Shown here piece by piece: positions 47,284-58,149 of a stretch of 64,000 nt of DNA (position 1 is its first letter; each line of letters starts with the position of its first letter). Source of the stretch: Sorghum bicolor (Eukaryota > Streptophyta > Magnoliopsida > Poales > Poaceae); NCBI RefSeq assembly GCF_000003195.3, contig NC_012873.2, forward strand, positions 66,783,615 to 66,847,614, written 5' to 3'. The notes below the pieces were generated by a model. The model worked only from the letters and a program-made list of their open reading frames with translations, was not told where the DNA came from and made no database searches. The position numbers and the translations under genes were made by a program.

Positions 47284-50075
47284 CTAAAGTACATAGAATA
47301 TTAAGTGCACCTGACTTAGCGGCCAATGGCAAGTACGCGAGTTGTGTCCAAGTCTACCACATTTGCCACATTGATTTTGCTCGGGGTCAGTAACAAACGG
47401 GGTTGCTCTCCCTCGCCTCGTTCTACCTGAAATCTGGTCCATGACCATCTTATGCCTCGTACGCTTTCTGGTTCCACGTTTGTTCCAGCGAGCACCTGGA
47501 TCTGCAATGTACCTTGGGCCAATGTATTCTGGCCACTGCCCCTCATCTAGGAAAGGCTCAAAACGGGACGACCAAGTTAGCACAAGGCTATCAACACTCA
47601 ACTCCCATGGTATCTTGGTCTCGTAGTCAAAGTTGCGATGCCTAGCTGCTGCAATATAGTGAGAACAAGGAGAGTGGTACTGTCTTGGTCTCCCACATCC
47701 ACATGAAAAATCAGTCAGGACAACAATATAACTCCTTGATGGTCGGATCTCACCATCTGACGTTGTACCACCCCTTTCAGTGACCTGGTACTTGCCAGTG
47801 GCATGGTCAAAACACTCTATGTCATGTGTTCTAGCCCTTTCCTTTGCCTTGTCAAGGTGCTTCTTAGCTCTAGGTGCCCATTTCATATTATTACTCTGTA
47901 ATTGCAATGCTTGAGCATGTCTATCGTTGAACCAGGCCACTAGTCTATAAAAGGTAAAAGATACAATGGCATTGACTGGCATGGCACGTATACCCTTGAG
48001 CACACTGTTAAATGACTCTGCCATGTTGCTAGTCTGAAACTCGTACCTCCATCCACCATTATCATGGGCTCTTGTCCATTTCTCAGGTTCCCTCATCAAA
48101 CCTAGCAGCCACTGCCTACCTTCTGCATTTGTTGCGGTTCTTAACTGCTCCAACTTCTCCTCAAAAAACGGCACCTCAAGCATTCGAGCAACCTCCTCGA
48201 ATAGAGGAAAGTTGTCCTTCGTACCATCTTTCCGAAGTAAATTCTCTGCAAGGTGTCTAGTACACCAACGATGGTGCAAAGGTGCATAACCAGGAATCTG
48301 CTCCTGTACGGCACTGAGTATGCCCTGGTGCCTATCAGATATGACACCAACCTCCCTATGTGGGCCAATGACATGTATACGAACAAGGCGCATGAACCAA
48401 CCCCAGCTGTCTTTGTTCTCTCTCTCCACCAAAGCAAAAGCCAAAGGAACCAATGCGTTGTCAGCGTCACAGGAAATGGCTACCAAAAGAGTGCCCATGT
48501 ACTTGCCAAGCAGAAAAGTACCATCAATTGATAACACTGGACGGCAGTGCCTAAAGGCCTGGACACACTGTGGAAAACACCAGAATGCACGAAAGAATAT
48601 CTGCCTCCCATTCCTCCATTCATTAGGCTTCGGAATGTACTCGTAATGCATGCCTGGATTAGCTGCTTTCATTGCATTGAACATTGCTGGCAGCTGCTCG
48701 TACCCCTCCTCCCAGTCCCCATATATCATCTTCCAGGCCCTTTGCTTTGCCCTCCATGCTTTGCCATACTTTATGTCATATTTAAATATCTTCTGAGCCA
48801 TGTCCATAATTGTTCTGACCTTCAAGTTGGGCTGACCCTTTAAAGTTGTGCATAACGTACTAGCAATAAGTGTAGAGGTCAACTGTCGATGCTTCTGTTG
48901 AAGGTCAGTCTGGGCACAAGTGTGTGGACCTACAATTTTTGTGATCTTAAACTTCCCGGTGGCCTTCTGTTTACGAGCACAGACCCTCCAGTTGCAATCT
49001 GACATCTCACACACAACCGTGTAGCGGCGCTCAACATGGGAGTGCATCACCTTGAAGGGTCTTTTACGTATTACAGAATATTGTTGCAACCACCTTCTTA
49101 AGCTGGGCAAATCATTAAAGATCATGCCCTTCTGAATTTGCACACTCTCACCAGGCTCAGGAGCCTCCAGCAGCTCATCATCTCTTCCCTCTGCATAAGC
49201 ATTTTGAGAATGACTGAGGTCACTAAACTCGTGAACTAGTGGATCACGATCAGGACAAAAACGTCTGATAAGCTCCATTTCTTGTTCACTTAAAGGTGCA
49301 ACTGGCCGGTCATCATCGGAATCAACAGCTCTAGCTGTGCCATAGGGCTCCTCATCATCCTCAATATTAACATCCAAACTATTAGATGCTATAAAAGCTG
49401 CGTCAACATTAAATGTTGGAGGCACAGGATGACAACAATCATTACTTGGATTGTCACCTACAACAAAACCACAAATATGCATACAATTGAGACAACTAAA
49501 TCGAACGAAGGAATGCTAACAAAATGAATAATGCAACTACGCCACTTACATGGAATTGTCTGGGTCATAGGGGTATGTACGCAGCCAACCTCATTGGGAC
49601 CGGATTGAGCATCAGGAACGACAACCACATCTTCCACACCCACGTTCTGAATGGGTATCAGAGAAGCTGAGGGTGCCGGATTGTCCACTAGAGGGCCAAT
49701 GGGTGGTTGCCAATTAAGAGGAGAATCCACTAGAGGGCCTGGCTCCTTGGACAAGTTGCGCACAACCAAATCCAAACATTTAAACTCACTCTTCATGACA
49801 GTTTTGACATATTTGTCCCATTGAACCTCGGATACAATTGGGACCAACCGCCTAAAAATTGTTCCTGACCCGCCATGGTGAATGACCCCATCAACTAAGA
49901 TTTCTTCTTCATTCGAATTACATTTAAGCTCATCACGAGCACTACCCATCAATTCAGAAAACAAGGGCCGCTCATCGAACATCAAAGGGACCGTTTCCAT
50001 TCCAACAAAATCAACATTGCCAAACTGATCTTTCTCCACACTTCCTCCATGATATAAGGTTACTAAATTGTCCAT
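47284..50075 (-). CDS. MURA-type transposase (MULE family)
   Basis: Two exons, 50075-49550 and 49457-47284, give 899 residues. Exon 1 supplies an N-terminal acidic region without recognised domain. In exon 2 a MuDR-type Cys/His DNA-binding domain lies at about 283-358 (IQKGMIFNDLPSLRRWL, CEMSDCNWRVCARK, HTC). The DDE transposase core has Asp487 (LSIDGTFLLGKY), Asp550 (GVISDRHQGI), the CxxH pair at 574-577 (WCTRH) and Glu656 (SNMAESFNSVLKG). A SWIM zinc finger follows at about 761-775 (CGCGRPRQYHSPCSH) and a CCHC knuckle at 872-885 (CGKCGRLGHNSRTC). All expected catalytic residues are present. The final residues after CHWPLSQ could be replaced by splicing at CAG|GTGCAC. The 5' region is a GC-rich repeat tract next to the right TIR. 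Confidence 0.96.
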
Positions 50076-50399
50076 CTAATTGATATTTAAAACAACCATG
50101 TCACTAGGCATATAACTAATACAAATAAAACACATAAATATTTATCTAAGAAAATACGTATGTAACTAACTATATAACTAAAATTACAAACTAGATTGAT
50201 CTAACTAAATTACATAACTAAATTCTAGAAATATTAAATAAACTACTCTAAATTAAATAAACATCTCTAAATTACATAACAATATTCATAAAATTAATAC
50301 CAATATAGATAATTGCTACATGAATTATTTTAAAAATTATACAACTTAGAAAACTAACTACATTATCTAAACAATTATCGTACTAGGAAAAGAAAAAAA

Positions 50400-50800
50400 A
50401 ATACCTGAAGCCGCCGGGAGAGCCGGGGCACCGGCGGTGGCGGCCGGGGGCAGCGGCCTCGCCGCTCGGGGCGCGCGGGGCGGGGGCAGCGGCGGGCCGC
50501 GCGGGGCCGGCCCAGCGGCGTGGCGCGCGGCCTCGGCGCGCGGGGCGCCGGCAGCGGCGGGCCAGCGGCGTGGCGCGCGGCCTCGGCGCGCGGGGCACCG
50601 GCAGCGGCGGGCCAGCGGCGCGGCGCGCGGAGCGCGGTGGCGGGGCGCGCGGCCTCGTCGCGCGGGGCGGGGGCAGCGGCGTGGCGGTGGCTGCCGCGGC
50701 AGCGGCAGCGTCGCGCGGTGCGCGGTGGAGGGAGCGGCGGGGCGCGCGGTGGCCGGAGGCGCGGGCGCTGCGTGAGCAGGGAGAGGAGCCAGGCGGGCTA
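50400..50800. repeat. GC-rich tandem repeat next to right TIR
   Basis: Very GC-rich low-complexity DNA containing a 50-bp tandem unit (copies starting near 50519 and 50569, with diverged copies before and after). The unit includes GGCGCGCGGCCTCGGCGCGC. It lies between the right TIR and the transposase start codon, so it probably forms the transposase leader or promoter. The long Ala/Arg/Gly-rich open frames here are compositional artefacts. Confidence 0.8.
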
Positions 50801-50898
50801 GTTTTACCTTACGTCGGCGCCGTGATCTATGGCGCCGACCAATTTTTTTTTTTTTTTTGACACTGCCACGTCACAAAATGCGTTGCCTGCGTCCAAGA

Positions 50899-51049
50899 CC
50901 TCGGCGCCGTGATCCATGGCGCCGAGACGTGAAACCTCGGCGCCATGATTCATGGCGCCGACCCCCTGGGTCCATTTCTGCATTTAAGTTTTCCAGGGGT
51001 CCAATTGTGAATTTTTTTCAAAAAAAGGGCCAAATTGTAAAAAATTGGG
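50899..51049. repeat. Right terminal inverted repeat of the Mutator-like element
   Basis: 151 bp, reverse complement of the left TIR with few differences. An extra GGCGCC palindrome lies just inside at about 50815-50838. Confidence 0.93.
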
Positions 51050-51058
51050 GCTCTGCAA

Positions 51059-52080
51059 CTGGAGGTGACGGTGGAAAGAGCGATTGCGCCCTTTGATCGT
51101 TTGTATAAATTTTCTTTTGGCACCATTTGGATTAAGGAACTTTTGTGCGAATTTTGAAGGAAACACGCCCAATTTTGACGGCCTGTCTTCATTTCGTGGG
51201 TGCATATTTATTTCGTTAAAAATAGAGAAAAAAAATATTAAAATCATATGCAGAACCACATAATTTAACTTAAGGGTCATTGGGTAGGATCCAAATTCTC
51301 ATAAAAACGTTTCACACCCAAAATCTCTCATGATACGCTTCAGTTGGCATATCAGAATCACTAGATCATTTGGTTGCAGAATCAGAATCGTTACAAAACC
51401 ACGTTTTTACTGATTCACGTTGGCACAGAAAGGTCTGACAAACGTTTCACATGCATGTTGTTTTGCTTGGATTCTAAAGATTATTGGAAGAATCGGAACC
51501 GATTTACGTTGACAAATGCACCCTTAGACTTATACTCTTGAGTTGTATGAACTAAGTATATCTATGTTGATTGGTTTCTTGTGGTGTAATTTGACTACTT
51601 GATTCAATTCTCATACTTGATGTGGTTACTCACATATCCCTAAATTTATTTCAAGATGTGAGGTTCCTTTTGGAGCTTGGAGATTTCACATAGATCATTC
51701 AGGAATCAGTTTATTTCATAGGAACACGGGAAATAAGAAATTTTCCTACGTTATAAAATCAACGCTGTTCTTTCAGTCATTTGGATAATTGGATGTGTTT
51801 TTAGGGGTAAGATGTGTGTGCGCGTGTGCATATATAGAGGCGAGTAGGAGTACAATGTACGTGTTCATAAAAGATAAGTGTACTTGCATGTATGCTGTGA
51901 TTCGGAAAAAAAAGTTAAAAACTGAGTTTTCGGACATCCCTAGAGAATAATAAGTACAATAATGACTTGTTTGGTATATATTTTAGCGATGACGGTTTTA
52001 CCTAATTGGGCAGGTATACTTATTTCATAGGGTAATGAAAAACTCACTTTGCTCAGATGTCATTTTTGTGCCTCGCTGAT
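51059..52080. other. Intergenic; displaced AP1G upstream DNA then unassigned repeats
   Basis: The first tens of bases after the right target duplication should be the original upstream or leader sequence of AP1G, now 9.9 kb away from its start codon. Further right the DNA is AT-rich without a recognised gene. Confidence 0.6.
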
Positions 52081-53520
52081 GTGAGATCCGGTCTATTGAG
52101 TCAGTTGGGCCGGACCTAATTCACAACAATGTAGCAGTGAGATACTATGGCGTCAGCACAATATTCTCAGTTTAGTCCCATATCAGAAACGAAATGAACG
52201 CTAGACCAGCTTAAAAGCCTGGACAACTAAGAGGTTAACTTCGGATCGATCTTTTTGTACGAAGCGAGAACGAAAGCGCAATCGCGAGAGAGTTAATTAG
52301 CATGTGTGGTTCATTCAACGTGTAGAGTGGGTTTTAACCGTCATTTCGGGTCAGGGCATTACAAATGGTATTCAGAGCCAACTCTCGTGGGCTTTTTTTC
52401 ACGAAGCGAGAATGAAAGCGCAATCGCAAGAGAGTTAAATAGCATGTGTGGTTCATTCAACGTATAGAGTGGGTTTTAACCGTCATTCCGGGTCAGAGCA
52501 TTACAAATGGTATTCAGAGCCAACTCTCGCGGGGTTTTACGGTGCGTATGATCTGGAAGCCTGGATAGGTTGTGCATGACCTAAGAAGCCGGGGTACGGG
52601 AACGTGGGCACGTACCCCGTCCCGGGAACTTCGTCCTGAAACGTGGAATGGGAACATCGCGGGACGTCGTTCCCAAACAAGTTGGAACACGAATCGTAAC
52701 CAGGAGCAATCACAAGAACGTCGAGTTCCAAACGACTATGGAATGTGACTCGCAGCCATAGCGATTCAGGGACATACGAAGCTTGGGCGGAGAAGAAAAC
52801 AGACCTCAGGTCAGGTGGGTGTCACCTGTCATGTCGTTCACGGTCGCTGGAGGCCAGATGCTGGAGCCGCCTGTCACGTCGCTCACGGCCGCTGGAGACC
52901 ACATGCTGGAGCCCTAGTGCAAGACACCGAGCCAGCGCATGGCAAAGTGGCGAACGCCGCTGTCCTGCAGCCATGCTCCGCAGCGCTGCAAGAAGCGCCG
53001 AGGCCCGAGTCGTCGAGAGCCCGAGACGCTGAGTCTAGGAACATGTTCCTTATTTCCGCGAACACGTACCATGTCATCATTTTGTTAGGATTTGGTACAC
53101 GTTCCATTTGAATTTGGTGCAAGACGAAGCTATATACCCTCCTTGTTCCATAGATTTTGAAAATATCATACTGCGTACCACGTTCCCCACATTCAGGGGA
53201 CATGGCTTCATATGGCATGACACATGGGCCGGAGAACTAAAAATACGAACGTGGCCAAGAGAATCGATCCCGAACGTTTGTCTCGTATGAGACCCAACCC
53301 ATTGGGGCACCAGGCCGGATCGAATTCGTGACACTGTTGCAATGAGGTACTGTAGGATGTGAGACCCAGCCCATTGGGCCAATTGGGCCGAATCGAATTC
53401 ACGACACTGTAGTGATGAGGTAGTGAGGTACTGTATCTTTGGAGTATTATAGCGTCGGCACGATATTGTCACTTTTGTCCTATACCGGAAACGGAGTGAA
53501 CGCTATCCCAGCCTAGCAGC
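52081..53520. mobile_element. LTR-retrotransposon remnant
   Basis: The block contains TGGTATTCAGAGCCA at 52366 and again at 52508. This closely matches the initiator-Met tRNA primer-binding site of plant LTR elements (TGGTATCAGAGC) but carries one extra T. Related LTR-like segments, with 'gggccg(g)a', 'aattc(a/g)(c/t)gacactgt' and 'gtcctatacc/atatcagaaacg(a/g)a', occur at about 52085-52210, 53285-53360 and 53365-53515. No gag or pol frame is left. It is probably a collapsed, rearranged element or several partial LTRs. Confidence 0.6.
52250..52533. repeat. 142-bp tandem duplication spanning a primer-binding-site-like motif
   Basis: Two adjacent copies with a 142-bp period: 'cgaagcgaga' recurs at 52260 and 52402, and TGGTATTCAGAGCCAACTCT recurs at 52366 and 52508. 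The copies differ at a handful of positions. Confidence 0.9.
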
Positions 53521-53601
53521 AAGCGGAGGGGTAGTGCTCGCTCATCCAACGGTAGCCTGGATGCGTGGGCATGTGGCCGAGATCAAGTGGCGGCGAGGTA
53601 A

Positions 53602-53831
53602 GGCCCCGTTTGGTTGCACGAGTTAAAATTTATCATCCGTCACATTAAATGTTTGGACACATGCATAACGTACTAAATATAGACTATTTATGAAACTAAA
53701 AACATAGCTAGAGAGTAATTTGTGAGATGATCTTTTGAGCTTAATTAGTTTATAATTGGACGCTAATTGTTAAATAAAACAAAAATATTATAATACATGT
53801 TAAACTTTAACAACTTCAACCAAACACCTTG
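53602..53831. mobile_element. MITE, Tourist-like
   Basis: About 230 bp with inverted ends GGCCCCGTTTGGTTG and, inward from the right, CAAGGTGTTTGGTTG. It is flanked by TAA (53599-53601 and 53832-53834). The body shares 'cgtcacattaaatgt' and 'cttttgagc..aatta' motifs with the neighbouring MITE family. Confidence 0.7.
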
Positions 53832-53990
53832 TAAGCTCTAGAGATAGCACGTAGCAGAGGCATATCCCCTACCCCTACAGAGCTAGTGGGTGACCCCCAA
53901 GGCCCCAAATGTAGTGTACAGTTTGCAGTTTGTCGTGAGCCTGTGACTGAAAGCCAAAGCTGCCATGTTGATCACATCTCATCCGAATTC

Positions 53991-54431
53991 GGCCTTGTTT
54001 AGTTCCGAACTGTAGTACTTTCGTTTTTATTTGACAAACATTATCTAATTATGGAGTAACTAAACTTAAAAGATTCATCTCGTGATTTACAGGTAAACTG
54101 TGCAATTAGTTTTTATTTTCGTCTATATTTAATACTTCATGCATATGGCGTAAGATTCGATGTGACGGAGAATCTTAAAAAGATTTTGGTTTTCAGAGTA
54201 GTTCACCCCCAAAACCCAAATTTTTTCAAGATTCCCCGTCACATCAAATCTTGTGGCACATGTATGAAGCATTAAATATAGTAAAAAACAAAACTAATTA
54301 CACAGTTTGCCTGTAAATCACGAGATGAATCTTTTGAGCCTAGTTAATCGATAATTGGATAATATTTGACACAAACAAACGAAAGTGCTACAGTAGCGTT
54401 TCCCAAAAATATTTGGCAACTAAACAAGGCC
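53991..54431. mobile_element. Large inverted MITE of the GGCCTTGTTTAG family
   Basis: Ends are GGCCTTGTTTAGTTCC and, inward from the right, GGCCTTGTTTAGTTGCC. The interior is itself an inverted repeat, so two head-to-head family copies appear joined near 54205. No convincing target duplication (TTC left, TCA right). Confidence 0.65.
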
Positions 54432-54624
54432 TCAAGGCCTTCCGTTACTTGACCTTGACTGTACATGGCCGTGCTGTCTGATTTTCCTGCAGAGAACTAT
54501 CGACAACGCACTACGTGCGTAGCAAGAATCCAAGGGCAAGATCACAGAGCTGGGAGCCTGGGATGGTGACGGGTGAGGCTTCGCTTTGGGCCTTTGGCAT
54601 GCTCCAGCATCCTGTGTTGATTTA

Positions 54625-55151
54625 GGTCCTGTTTGGTTCCACCAACTAAATTTTAGCTAGCTAAATTTCAGTCACTTTAGTAGCTAAAGTTCCAAACACA
54701 TTAAGGGCCTGTTTAGATTGGGGCTGAAAATTTTTTGGGTGTCACATCGAATGTGTCGGAAGGATGTCGGGAGGGGTTTTTAGAAACTAATAAAAAAACA
54801 AATTACATAGCTCGTCAGGAAACTGCAAAACAAATTTATTAAGCATAATTAATCTATCATTAGCATATGTAGGTTACTGTAGCACTTAAGGCTTATCATA
54901 GAGTAACTAGGCTTAAAAGATTCGTCTCGCGATTCTCAACTAAACTGTGTAATTAGTTTATTTTTTTATCTACATTTAATGTTCCATGCATGTGTCCAAA
55001 TATTCGATGGGATGGATGAAAAATTTTTGGGTGGGGAACTAAACAGGGCCTAACTAAAAGGAGCTAAAATAGTTTAGATTTATTAGTCACCCAAGAGTAG
55101 CTAAAATAATTTTAGCTAACTAAAATTTAGTTGGTGGAACCAAACAGGGCC
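54625..55151. mobile_element. Tourist-like MITE carrying a nested MITE
   Basis: Ends are GGTCCTGTTTGGTTCCACCA and, inward from the right, GGCCCTGTTTGGTTCCACCA. The inverted similarity continues through ACTAAATTTTAG. It is flanked by TTA (54622-54624 and 55152-55154). A second element (54705-55050) is inserted inside. Confidence 0.85.
54705..55050. mobile_element. Nested Tourist-like MITE
   Basis: 346 bp, ends GGGCCTGTTTAGATTGGGG and, inward from the right, GGCCCTGTTTAGTTCCCCA, flanked by TAA (54702-54704 and 55051-55053). It interrupts the element at 54625-55151 and is therefore younger. Confidence 0.85.
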
Positions 55152-55416
55152 TTAGAGACACCGACCACTGGAGACGGCATGAAGGATCGTGTGGCTTGTT
55201 TAGTTCGCAAAAATTTTCAAGATTCCTCGTCACATTGAATCTTTGGTCACATGCATGGAGCATTAAATAAAGATAAAAATAAAAACTAATTACACAGTTT
55301 ACCTGAAATTTGTGAGATGAATCTTTTGAGCCTAGTTACTCCGTGAGTGGATAATGTTTGTCAAATAAAAACAAAAGTACTACAATAGCAAAAAAAACTA
55401 AAATTTTGCCAACTAA

Positions 55417-55711
55417 GGCTAGTCTCAATGGGAATTTCATGAGAGTTTCATTTGCATTAAATAGGTTGTCACATAGGCTTCTTTGATGACATGACAGTGT
55501 ATTTAAGAAGAGAGAGAAGAAATGGGTTTCATCTAGATGAAACTCTCTTGGCACGGTTACGAACTCTCTATGAGTCTTAGAATTAAATGCCTATGAAACT
55601 ATAAAATGAAACTCTCCATTGAGAGTGAGTATTTTATCCAAGTTTCATTTTATTTCACATGACATGGCAGTCTTAGAAACAACGTCATGAAATCCTCCAC
55701 TGAGACTGGTC
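55417..55711. mobile_element. Tourist-like MITE (GGCTAGTCTCA ends)
   Basis: 295 bp with inverted ends GGCTAGTCTCAATGGGAATT and, inward from the right, GACCAGTCTCAGTGGAGGAT, flanked by TAA (55414-55416 and 55712-55714). It sits between two copies of the GTTTAGTT family (left copy from about 55195, right copy from about 55716 to 55957). Confidence 0.82.
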
Positions 55712-55957
55712 TAAGGACTTGTTTAGTTACCCAAAAATTTTGCAAAATTTTTTAGATTCCCCGTCACATCGAATCTTTAGACGTATGCATGGAGTATTAA
55801 ATATAGATAAAAATAAAAACTAATTGCACAATTTAGTCGGAATTGACGAGATGAATCTTTTGAGCCTAGTTAGTCTATAATTGGATAATATTTGTCAAAT
55901 ACAAACGAAAGTACTATTATTATTTTTTTTGCAAATTTTTTTAAGTAAACAAGGCCT

Positions 55958-56320
55958 AAACAAATCTCCGGTGTAGGACGACCGAATTCCGGCGGAGGAG
56001 CGCGTGTCTGCAGCAGCAGACCGCAGAGGGAAGAAAGCTCGGTGCGGTCCGGGACCCGGAAGAGCAGCGCGGGGACGCACGCCGACAAGGCGGAGTGGCA
56101 CGGGACAAGGGTGTCCGAGAGACCCGGCGACCGGCGTGGCCGGGGAACACGCGAGATACGCCACTCTCCTTTCTTCCGCTCCCACGTCCGATGCTTCTCC
56201 CCCAAGCCACGCGCTACCAGCACGGCAGCACCGAATCTGCAGGTCCCCGATCGCCTCCCGCGTGCTTTTTTCTCCACGCTACGCTGTTCATGGTGGACGC
56301 GACTTGGCCCCAGGCCTTGT
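55958..56320. other. GC-rich patch between MITEs
   Basis: A GC-rich interval with long open frames on both strands but no recognisable protein and no consistent splice signals. Possibly captured or promoter-derived DNA. No gene is claimed. Confidence 0.35.
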
Positions 56321-56527
56321 TTTTGCAAAAAAAAAAAAACTCTAGATTCCTTTTACATCAGATATTTCGACGTATGTACGAAACATTAAATATATATAAA
56401 AATAGTAACTAATTAAACAGTTTAATTGTAACTTGCGAGATAAATCTGTTGAGTCTAGTTAGTCCATGATTAGACAATATTTGTCAAATACAATGAAAGT
56501 ACTACAGTATCCATTTTGCAAAAAACT

Positions 56528-57090
56528 AAATTGTTTAGTTTCAATTTTTTTGCAAAATGGACACTGTAGCACTTTCGTTTGTATTTGACAAATATTGCCC
56601 AATCATAGACTAACTAGGCTTAAAAGATTCGTCTCGCAAATTACAGATAAATTATATAACTTTTTTTTAATCTATACTCCCTCTGTATCATAAAAAGAGG
56701 ACGTCCTACGTTTGAAGCAAGTTGCGTGAAAGGAGGACGTTCAACGTCGGTTTGGACGTTGATGCCCCTCGTGCTTGGGCTCCCGAGTCGTGCTATGCAA
56801 AAAATATGGCCACTACGACCGTCGACTTGTGGCGTCGACTTGCCGAGTCTTGGCCACCAAAGCTACAATTGATTGTTGTACAGGTAGCATCGCACGCTGT
56901 ATTTAATAAAGGCAAGACATGAAAACTAACCCCTAATTAATTACTTCTGGATAATTGTACTTATGTCCTAAACATCATCTAATTAGGATACAAAGGGAGT
57001 ATTTAATGCTCCATGTATGTGTCGCAAAATTTGATGTGACGGAGAATCTGAAAAATTTTACAATTTTTTTTTGAACTAAACAAGACCTTA
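56528..57090. mobile_element. GTTTAGTT-family MITE interrupted by a Stowaway
   Basis: The left part runs from 'tgtttagtttcaattttttt' and the right part ends 'ttgaactaaacaagacct'. The body is split at 'aatctata' / 'tatttaatgctccatg' by the Stowaway element 56677-56999. The canonical family copy reads straight through this junction. Confidence 0.7.
56677..56999. mobile_element. Stowaway-type element, nested
   Basis: 323 bp, ends CTCCCTCTGTATCATAA and, inward from the right, CTCCCTTTGTATCCTAATTA, flanked by TA (56675-56676 and 57000-57001). The internal 66-codon open frame has no recognised domain. Confidence 0.82.
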
Positions 57091-57091
57091 G

Positions 57092-57316
57092 TTCCGAAAA
57101 AAATTTGCAAAACTTTTCAAATTCTCCGTCACATTAAATCTTATGGCTCATGTATAGAACATTAAATATAGATAAATAACTAATTGTATAGTTTATCTGT
57201 AATTTGCGAGACGAATCTTTTGAGCCTAGTTAGTCCATGATTAGATAATCTTTATCAAATACAAACGAAAATACTATTGTGTCTATTTTTTTTAGAAAAA
57301 AAGAACTAAACAAGGC
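57092..57316. mobile_element. GTTTAGTT-family MITE copy
   Basis: Contains the family body motifs 'ccgtcacattaaatcttatggc', 'attaaatatagataa', 'cgagacgaatcttttgagcctagttagtcc' and the end 'gaactaaacaaggcctt'. The left end is degenerate. Confidence 0.65.
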
Positions 57317-57568
57317 CTTGGTATTGGATGGACATCCAAATTCAATAAAAAAATCTAACAAAATCTGGTTAAACTGTATCCAGGTCTTGTTTGGTTTCAT
57401 ATTTTTTTTATCACCCATCACATTGAATGTTTGATTCATGTATGAAGTACTAAATATATACTACTTGCAAAACTAAAACAACAGTTAGAAGATAATTTGC
57501 GAGACAAAATTTATGAGCCTAATTAGTCCATAATTAGACACTAATTATCAAATAAAACGAAAATGCTA

Positions 57569-58149
57569 CTCCCTCCGTCCCCAAATACTGTTATTTCTAG
57601 CCGATTTCAGACAGATTAGTGTGACAAACAAAAGACCATTCTACCCTTAATTAATTTAGGTTTCACCATTTAATCATGCACGTTAAGCCATGGTTCTCTG
57701 GTTCCAACGAGCTACATTTAATGTCAACTGAATAGACTCAACCAATTACCATGCGACAAAGTACTACTCTCTAGAAGAAATTAAATGAGTTGATGGACCA
57801 CGCAAGTTCCGAGGAGAATTAAGGCCTTGTTTAGTTCCCAAAAAATTTCAAAATTCTCCGTCACATCGAATCTTGTGGCACATGCATGGAGTATTAAATG
57901 TAGACAAAACCAAATACTGATTACACAGTTTACCTGTAATTCACGAGCTGAATCTTTTGAGTCTAGTTAGTCCATGATTGGACAATATTTGTCACAAACA
58001 AACGAAAGTGCTACAGTAGCCAAAACCAAAATTTTTTCTCAACTGAACAAGGCCTAAATGGGCTGATGGACTGAGTATGCTAGTATAAATAGCAGTATTT
58101 GTGGACAAAATTTTCTTCTAGAAATAGCAGTATTTAGAGACTGAGGGAG
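57569..58149. mobile_element. Stowaway MITE carrying a nested Tourist
   Basis: Ends CTCCCTCCGTCCCCAAATAC and, inward from the right, CTCCCTCAGTCTCTAAATAC. The inverted similarity continues through TG(T/C)TATTTCTAG. It is flanked by TA (57567-57568 and 58150-58151). Without the nested element it would be about 346 bp. Confidence 0.88.
57823..58054. mobile_element. Tourist-like MITE (GGCCTTGTTTAGTT), nested
   Basis: 232 bp, ends GGCCTTGTTTAGTTCCC and, inward from the right, GGCCTTGTTCAGTTGAG, flanked by TAA (57820-57822 and 58055-58057). This is the best-preserved copy of the family that litters 53.9-58 kb. Confidence 0.9.

Larger units (their letters stand above)
41185..51049. mobile_element. 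Large Mutator-like element with four genes
   Basis: A 9,865-bp insertion is flanked by an exact 9-bp direct repeat GCTCTGCAA (41176-41184 and 51050-51058). Its termini are inverted: both ends read CCCAATTTTTTACAATTTGG inward and stay nearly identical for about 150 bp (41185-41334 and 50899-51049). Inside are a MURA-type transposase, a PMD gene and a GRF zinc-finger gene on the minus strand, and a second zinc-finger/coiled-coil gene on the plus strand. All four frames are open once introns are removed. The inverted ends are nearly identical and the target duplication is perfect, so the insertion looks recent and the element may be autonomous. The TIR outer parts probably act as promoters for the two outermost genes, by analogy with MuDR. 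Confidence 0.95.

Noticed and set aside
47074..47340. Fusion of the transposase and PMD genes by splicing CAG|GTGCAC to the exon at 47146
   Set aside because: The join would read the PMD exon in the wrong frame; a separate start at 47145 matches the usual PMD N-terminus.
50383..50860. Several Ala/Arg/Gly-rich open frames on both strands
   Set aside because: GC-rich tandem repeats leave all frames open; no domain, no splice context.
41185..51049. Alternative reading of the ends with duplication CTCTGCAAC
   Set aside because: That shift leaves the two termini unequal (CC versus CCCC), whereas GCTCTGCAA gives identical CCCAATTTTTTAC ends.
56722..56922. 66-codon open frame inside a Stowaway element
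   Set aside because: It lies wholly within a non-autonomous element, with no domain and a repeat origin.
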